From: HyVt-105 sp049975425 | GTDB lineage: Bacteria; Bacteroidota; Bacteroidia; Bacteroidales; VadinHA17 | Length of the DNA: 64,000 nucleotides | Direction of reading: 5' to 3' | Assembly (NCBI GenBank): GCA_049975425.1 | Contig: JBNGDI010000007.1 | Span: 45,879-109,878, forward strand | In this document: piece after piece, positions 63,890-64,000 of the stretch | Numbering within the stretch: the stretch's first letter is position 1 | Layout: each line of letters starts with the position of its first letter | The notes under the pieces: model-generated | Databases searched by the model: none | Told to the model about the DNA's origin: nothing | What the model saw: only the letters and a program-made list of their open reading frames with translations | Program-made: the position numbers and the translations under genes

Positions 63890-64000
63890 TTATTTAATTA
63901 ACATCTCGCTACAATTTTCATCTACGTAGGCAACTACGTAGTTACCTGGCTTTGTTGTGATATAATCAGCAATTTCTTGTATATTTGGAAAAAATGCTGT
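63890..64000 (-). CDS. C-terminal end of an unknown gene, cut by the window edge
   Basis: From the right edge leftward the frame is open for 36 codons and reads AFFPNIQEIADYITTKPG then NYVVAYVDENCSEMLIK before TAA 63892-63890. Residue use looks like a real protein, but the piece is short and I recognise no family. It would be convergent with the S9 peptidase gene. The DNA inside contains CTACGTAG twice, with GCAA between (63922-63941). Confidence 0.4.
   Translation of the reverse strand, partial: TAFFPNIQEIADYITTKPGNYVVAYVDENCSEMLIK

Overview
The window is a contiguous piece of a Bacteroidota chromosome, most likely order Bacteroidales or a close relative. The evidence is a SprB-repeat adhesin with a type IX secretion (T9SS) sorting domain next to a PorP/SprF-like protein, lineage families (DUF2723, DUF6427, DUF6625, DUF4139), the order rplM-rpsI-rpsB-tsf-pyrH-frr, a three-gene sdhCAB/frdCAB operon with a single cytochrome b, and -7 promoter elements of the form TAnnTTTG. 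Shine-Dalgarno sequences are weak, and genes are often joined by 1- to 4-base stop/start overlaps. I saw no rRNA, CRISPR array, insertion sequence, integrase or phage gene. One tRNA, tRNA-Leu(CAA), is present.

Layout. 0-2.4 kb: the start of a sodium symporter gene, then two adjacent damaged genes, an outer-membrane barrel protein with an in-frame TGA and a lipoprotein frameshifted at a run of nine T. 2.4-9.9 kb: secreted S9 peptidase, DUF4139 protein, M1 aminopeptidase and purQ. 10-16.5 kb: an EEP-family phosphodiesterase, an orphan CheR, and a fused TerB/ABC/permease protein followed by a lipoprotein and a small exported protein. 16.6-18.9 kb: purD and a DUF6427 membrane protein. 18.9-24 kb: the SprB-like giant protein and its PorP partner, closed by a strong terminator.

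24-38.7 kb is devoted to surface glycans. Three tandem DUF6625 putative glycosyltransferases run toward a six-gene block on the other strand: DUF2723 GT-C-like protein, polysaccharide deacetylase, two GT4 glycosyltransferases and two sulfotransferases. It is followed by a compact operon of O-antigen ligase, guanine-deaminase-like protein, 3-methyladenine glycosylase and a putative barrel protein. Together these could build, trim, sulfate and attach a surface polysaccharide or protein glycan. This is the most interesting system-level signal here, although each component family is known.

38.7-48.8 kb is core housekeeping: ribosomal proteins, EF-Ts, UMP kinase, ribosome recycling factor, a radical SAM/SPASM protein, an OmpA-type lipoprotein, dxs and an ALDH7-type dehydrogenase. 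49-64 kb holds tRNA-Leu, a dCMP-deaminase-like protein, an S41 protease, an alpha/beta hydrolase, two Xaa-Pro peptidases on either side of the succinate dehydrogenase/fumarate reductase operon, an unknown protein, a CPBP protease, a dihydrouridine synthase and a DPP4-like S9 peptidase. The many proline-directed and other exported peptidases, together with fumarate reductase and ALDH7, suggest growth on peptides and amino acids. That lifestyle is inferred.

All calls come from reading the sequence and translations; no database search was run.
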